A stretch of DNA of 64,000 nt from contig OX637291.1 of the NCBI GenBank assembly GCA_951799445.1, forward strand, positions 2,792,501 through 2,856,500. The letters are read 5' to 3'. Of the stretch, positions 58,325 through 64,000 are shown in pieces (within the stretch, counting starts at the first letter, position 1; every line of letters starts with the position of its first letter). The DNA is from Pseudisothecium myosuroides. Taxonomy: Eukaryota; Streptophyta; Bryopsida; Hypnales; Lembophyllaceae. Below the pieces are notes generated by a model that did not search any database, was not told the DNA's origin, and saw only the letters and a list, made by a program, of their open reading frames with translations. The position numbers and the translations under genes are program-made.

Positions 58325-60700
58325 TACTCAACGATTTTCGTAAAATTTTGCGGCACTACATACAAGCGTATCGTAGGAAACTCCGCAATCGATTCAATGA
58401 AGAAGAATTTGAGTAAACGGCATCGGCACTTCGGAATTCGACGTCGGAGGAGCAGAGCATTGCAAGATAGGCATGCTAAAACCTTGCGATCCTTAAACCC
58501 TAATTCCTGCAACTGTCGCAATTGGCGCAACCCCCGGTGCTGGACGTACTGCCGTATACCGTACCAACGCGTCTTTTGTACTCAATGAACTGTATCATGA
58601 AGTGAGGGTCAGATTCAGATATAAATTAAGTATTTTTTGAAATGTCTGAAGTTCCAAAATATTATAATTGAAATGTCCAAAAGGTTTTACAATTTTTCAA
58701 ATGTTGCTCAAATTTGGTCATAGCAATGCACTTTCTTTTGATGTCACCTTCGGGACTTTAGAAATACGGATACTTCACTCCAAACTTCCTAATTTATTGT
58801 CTCTTTTGTGTCCATAGGTGTTTTTGTTGGTGGAATGTGTAAAGGCAAATATTAACTACACTTTGTCCCCTGCAGTTGCCGTTGTATTTAGTCATAATGT
58901 TCAATGAGTGGAAGATTGGGATTCTCATTGCCTTATTTATCATTTTCCAATGCTTTGAAAACGGTTTTGGATAGGTATTATTATTGTCTCAAGGTAAAAC
59001 CAAATCCCTATATTAGACCTGCCTATTCATATGCCAAAAGATAGTTCCTCTTATCCAATGTACTAAAGTCTCTTGCGAAGTCCTCCACATAGTCGACTCG
59101 TTTACATCCTTGAGTTTGTATAAAGACATTGTTAATCCTAAAAACATGCATTTTTGTCCTATGTCCATATGCCTATGATTTGTGCTTCATGTTCTCCACC
59201 TTTTCAAGGTTATTTCTTGTTAGCGGCACTATGTCTTCTTCCATACACTTTCAAGGCTTCAATATGATCTGACTTTTTGTATTTTGCACTTAAGAGCCTA
59301 TCACTTGATTGCAACATTTTCTTGTGCCTATGGCACATCTATAAGTTTTGGCGCGGGAAGGTTGTAAAAAAATTTCCACTAAATATTGGAGAAGACTTTC
59401 ATATACTGAATGCCTTGGAAAATATCATATCAAAAAAGACCTCAATGTAGATAGTCAACGAGGACTTATCTCTTGTTGCCTTTGTCAACTATCGGCTGAA
59501 GATTTGGACCATCTATGGATCCGACTCAGAATAGGCCTAGTCTAAATGTCGTATGGGCTTACAAGGCATGATCTACAAGCACACTATAAAGGTCTTCTGC
59601 GTTTTGCATCCAGAACTTAGTGATGGACTCGTTGTAAAAGAGGCCGGTTCTATGCATAGTATAAACAAGGTTCTACCCTTGAGTCCCAATTGTTTAGTGC
59701 CAAAGGATCTCAGTTACAGCTACTACAAGCCCCCTTGTAGTTTGGTGACATGAAAACCTCCCACTATGATCCGACTGTTTTTAAAGAAGAACAATACATT
59801 CTGAATAAGGTTGTCACACTAGGCGGATGGCCTTCCTGTCCATCCATCCAATAGAGGTGTCGTCCAAATGATGTAGTCAACATTCAATTGGCTTTCTATG
59901 AAGGTAAAAAAAGTTGAGGTGGACTTACCTTATCTAGGATGTTCGATACATAGCTGCTAGCATAGAGGCAAGGCACGGACGCAAGTTAGGGCAAGGTGTG
60001 TGCGTTAGAGCTAATTTTTTCCTTTGCAAAAAAAGTGTCAAGTGATGACACTCATTTAAAAATTTGTTAAGTGCTATATTTCTACATTCATACATCTTTT
60101 GGACACAAATCAATTTTTCTATTATATTTGTGCACTTTCTTATTCAAATTTGGCAACTTCATACAATTATACCCAGTCATATGACACACACATGTTTAAT
60201 TATTTTTCATCTCATTTATGCACAACATGTTAGGTATAATTATGCATGTATCATTCAACAATTTGGACATGAATATATCATCAACTTGTGCATGGTGCTA
60301 CAATAAATAAAAACAATAGTTGTATAAAATAGTATTTTGAATATATATAATAATATTATATGATATTTGGTTGATGTCAAGTACACATGATCTTCTTTGA
60401 AAATGATAGGTGAAGATCCCTTGCCTTCAAGATGATTACTGTTAGCTAAATTTACAAAAGTAAAACAAGAAATTATTATTTACAAAAACAACACTTGGAC
60501 ATATTCTAGTAGTATGATGCCTCCTAGCTCTCTTTTTTTCACTACAACTCTTGCCCTCCAAAAATGCGCTAGGACCCTCCTTAATGTATTGAGAATGCTA
60601 TAAATATTTTTTAATAGTAAAAATTAGTACAATAGAATAAAAAATTTGTTTACACTAACCTAAACATACAAGTATATCATGACAAATGGTGAAAAATTAG
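58325..60700. other. Intergenic DNA left of the ALAD gene
   Basis: The first 250 bp are GC-rich and probably carry the promoter of the minus-strand HugZ-like gene. The rest is AT-rich with no recognised gene; the frames at 59348-59753 are weak and unassigned. The hAT-related end at 59807-60000 lies here. Confidence 0.4.
59807..60000 (+). mobile_element. Solitary end of the hAT family
   Basis: AAGGTTGTCACAC is followed by GGATGG, CCATCC, ATAGAGGTGTCGTCC, GTCAACATTCAATTGGCTTTCT and a CACGGAC motif. This is the same order of motifs as in the right end of the 27457-32631 element read inward from 32631. Similarity ends by about 60000 and no second end or target duplication was found, so this is a fragment. 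Confidence 0.7.
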
Positions 60701-60719
60701 TGTCACAAGGTCTAATTGG

Positions 60720-61043
60720 AGAAATCAGGGTAGTCATCCAATGGCCGTGGATGACGAACAGGGGCTGTGAGCAACCAGCAACCAATAGGACGCATCCTAC
60801 GTGGCTTGGATAAGGTAGTCAACCTCGTGCCGGCTTGCTCCGTCTCCTTCTCGAGAATCCCATATGAATTTCTGCTTCCCATTCAACTCGTGCTTTTGCT
60901 CCATTGCAGCTCCTCCCATTCCCGTAGGTCGGCGCCCCATGCTCTTGCTCTCTCTCATTCCTTAAATTGAGCACCCTAGGGTTTGAAGGCGGTCGCTGAA
61001 AGAGTCATTTTCTGTGCAGGTTGGCGGTTGCATTCAGACGAGG
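60720..61043 (+). promoter_or_regulatory. Probable promoter and 5' leader of the ALAD gene
   Basis: Composition switches from AT-rich to balanced at about 60740. Pyrimidine-rich runs (CTCTTGCTCTCTCTCATTCC) lie at about 60940-60960, about 85-105 bp before the start codon. A leader splice acceptor (TTTCTGTGCAG/GTTGG) at about 61019 is possible. Confidence 0.45.

Positions 61044-64000
<2,957 letters not shown>

Overview
The window is nuclear DNA of a land plant or close streptophyte relative. The evidence is a VAMP72-type R-SNARE longin domain, a plant-type DP transcription factor, a Mg-type (Asp-rich) delta-aminolevulinic acid dehydratase, many GT-AG introns, and a dense population of decayed plant transposons in an AT-rich background. 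The exact lineage cannot be read from the sequence; a seedless plant is only a guess.

Genes. (1) 392-1015, minus: first two coding exons of a VAMP72 vesicle SNARE; the rest lies outside the window. (2) 7704-11299, plus: a complete nine-exon DP gene (E2F partner), reconstructed with all intron phases consistent, 319 residues. (3) 26907-27344, plus: a small two-helix membrane protein broken by one TGA. (4) 38634-39615, minus: an unrecognised coiled-coil protein with an in-frame stop. (5) 45413-55525, plus: a large (about 16 exons, about 700 residues) coiled-coil protein that I cannot assign to a family. (6) 56277-58324, minus: a complete three-exon protein of probable FMN-binding split-barrel plus DUF2470-like (HugZ-like) type. 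(7) 61044 to past the right edge, plus: the HEMB gene (ALAD), eight exons seen. Genes 6 and 7 are divergent neighbours, both plausibly linked to tetrapyrrole/heme biology.

Mobile DNA fills most of the rest. At 21879-25960 four foldback elements of about 0.86 kb each, all flanked by TA (Tc1/mariner-like), lie end to end with a single TA between neighbours; one of them is interrupted by a TTAA-flanked (piggyBac-like) element. A fifth member is alone at 11891-12750. At 27457-32631 lies a 5.2-kb hAT-type element with a perfect 8-bp target duplication, GC-rich GGCGCGGACG repeats near both ends, a degenerate repeat array inside, and two further elements nested in it. A related end lies at 59.8 kb. 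Two CACTA-type foldbacks (16752-17020, 28481-28683) have 3-bp target duplications. A Ty3/gypsy chromovirus is present as two complementary pieces: protease-RT at 40.0-41.98 kb, and RNase H-integrase-chromodomain at 14.17-15.99 kb. Both are broken at the same point of the RNase H region, and similar transposon-end sequence abuts both breaks.

A 775-bp segment of the DP gene (parts of introns 1 and 2 and the exon between) is duplicated at 32829-33600, just right of the hAT element. That copy shows mostly C-to-T/G-to-A changes. The remaining intergenic DNA (1.0-4.9, 17-21.8, 34-38, 42-45.4 and 58.4-60.8 kb) is AT-rich, and I recognise no further genes in it.
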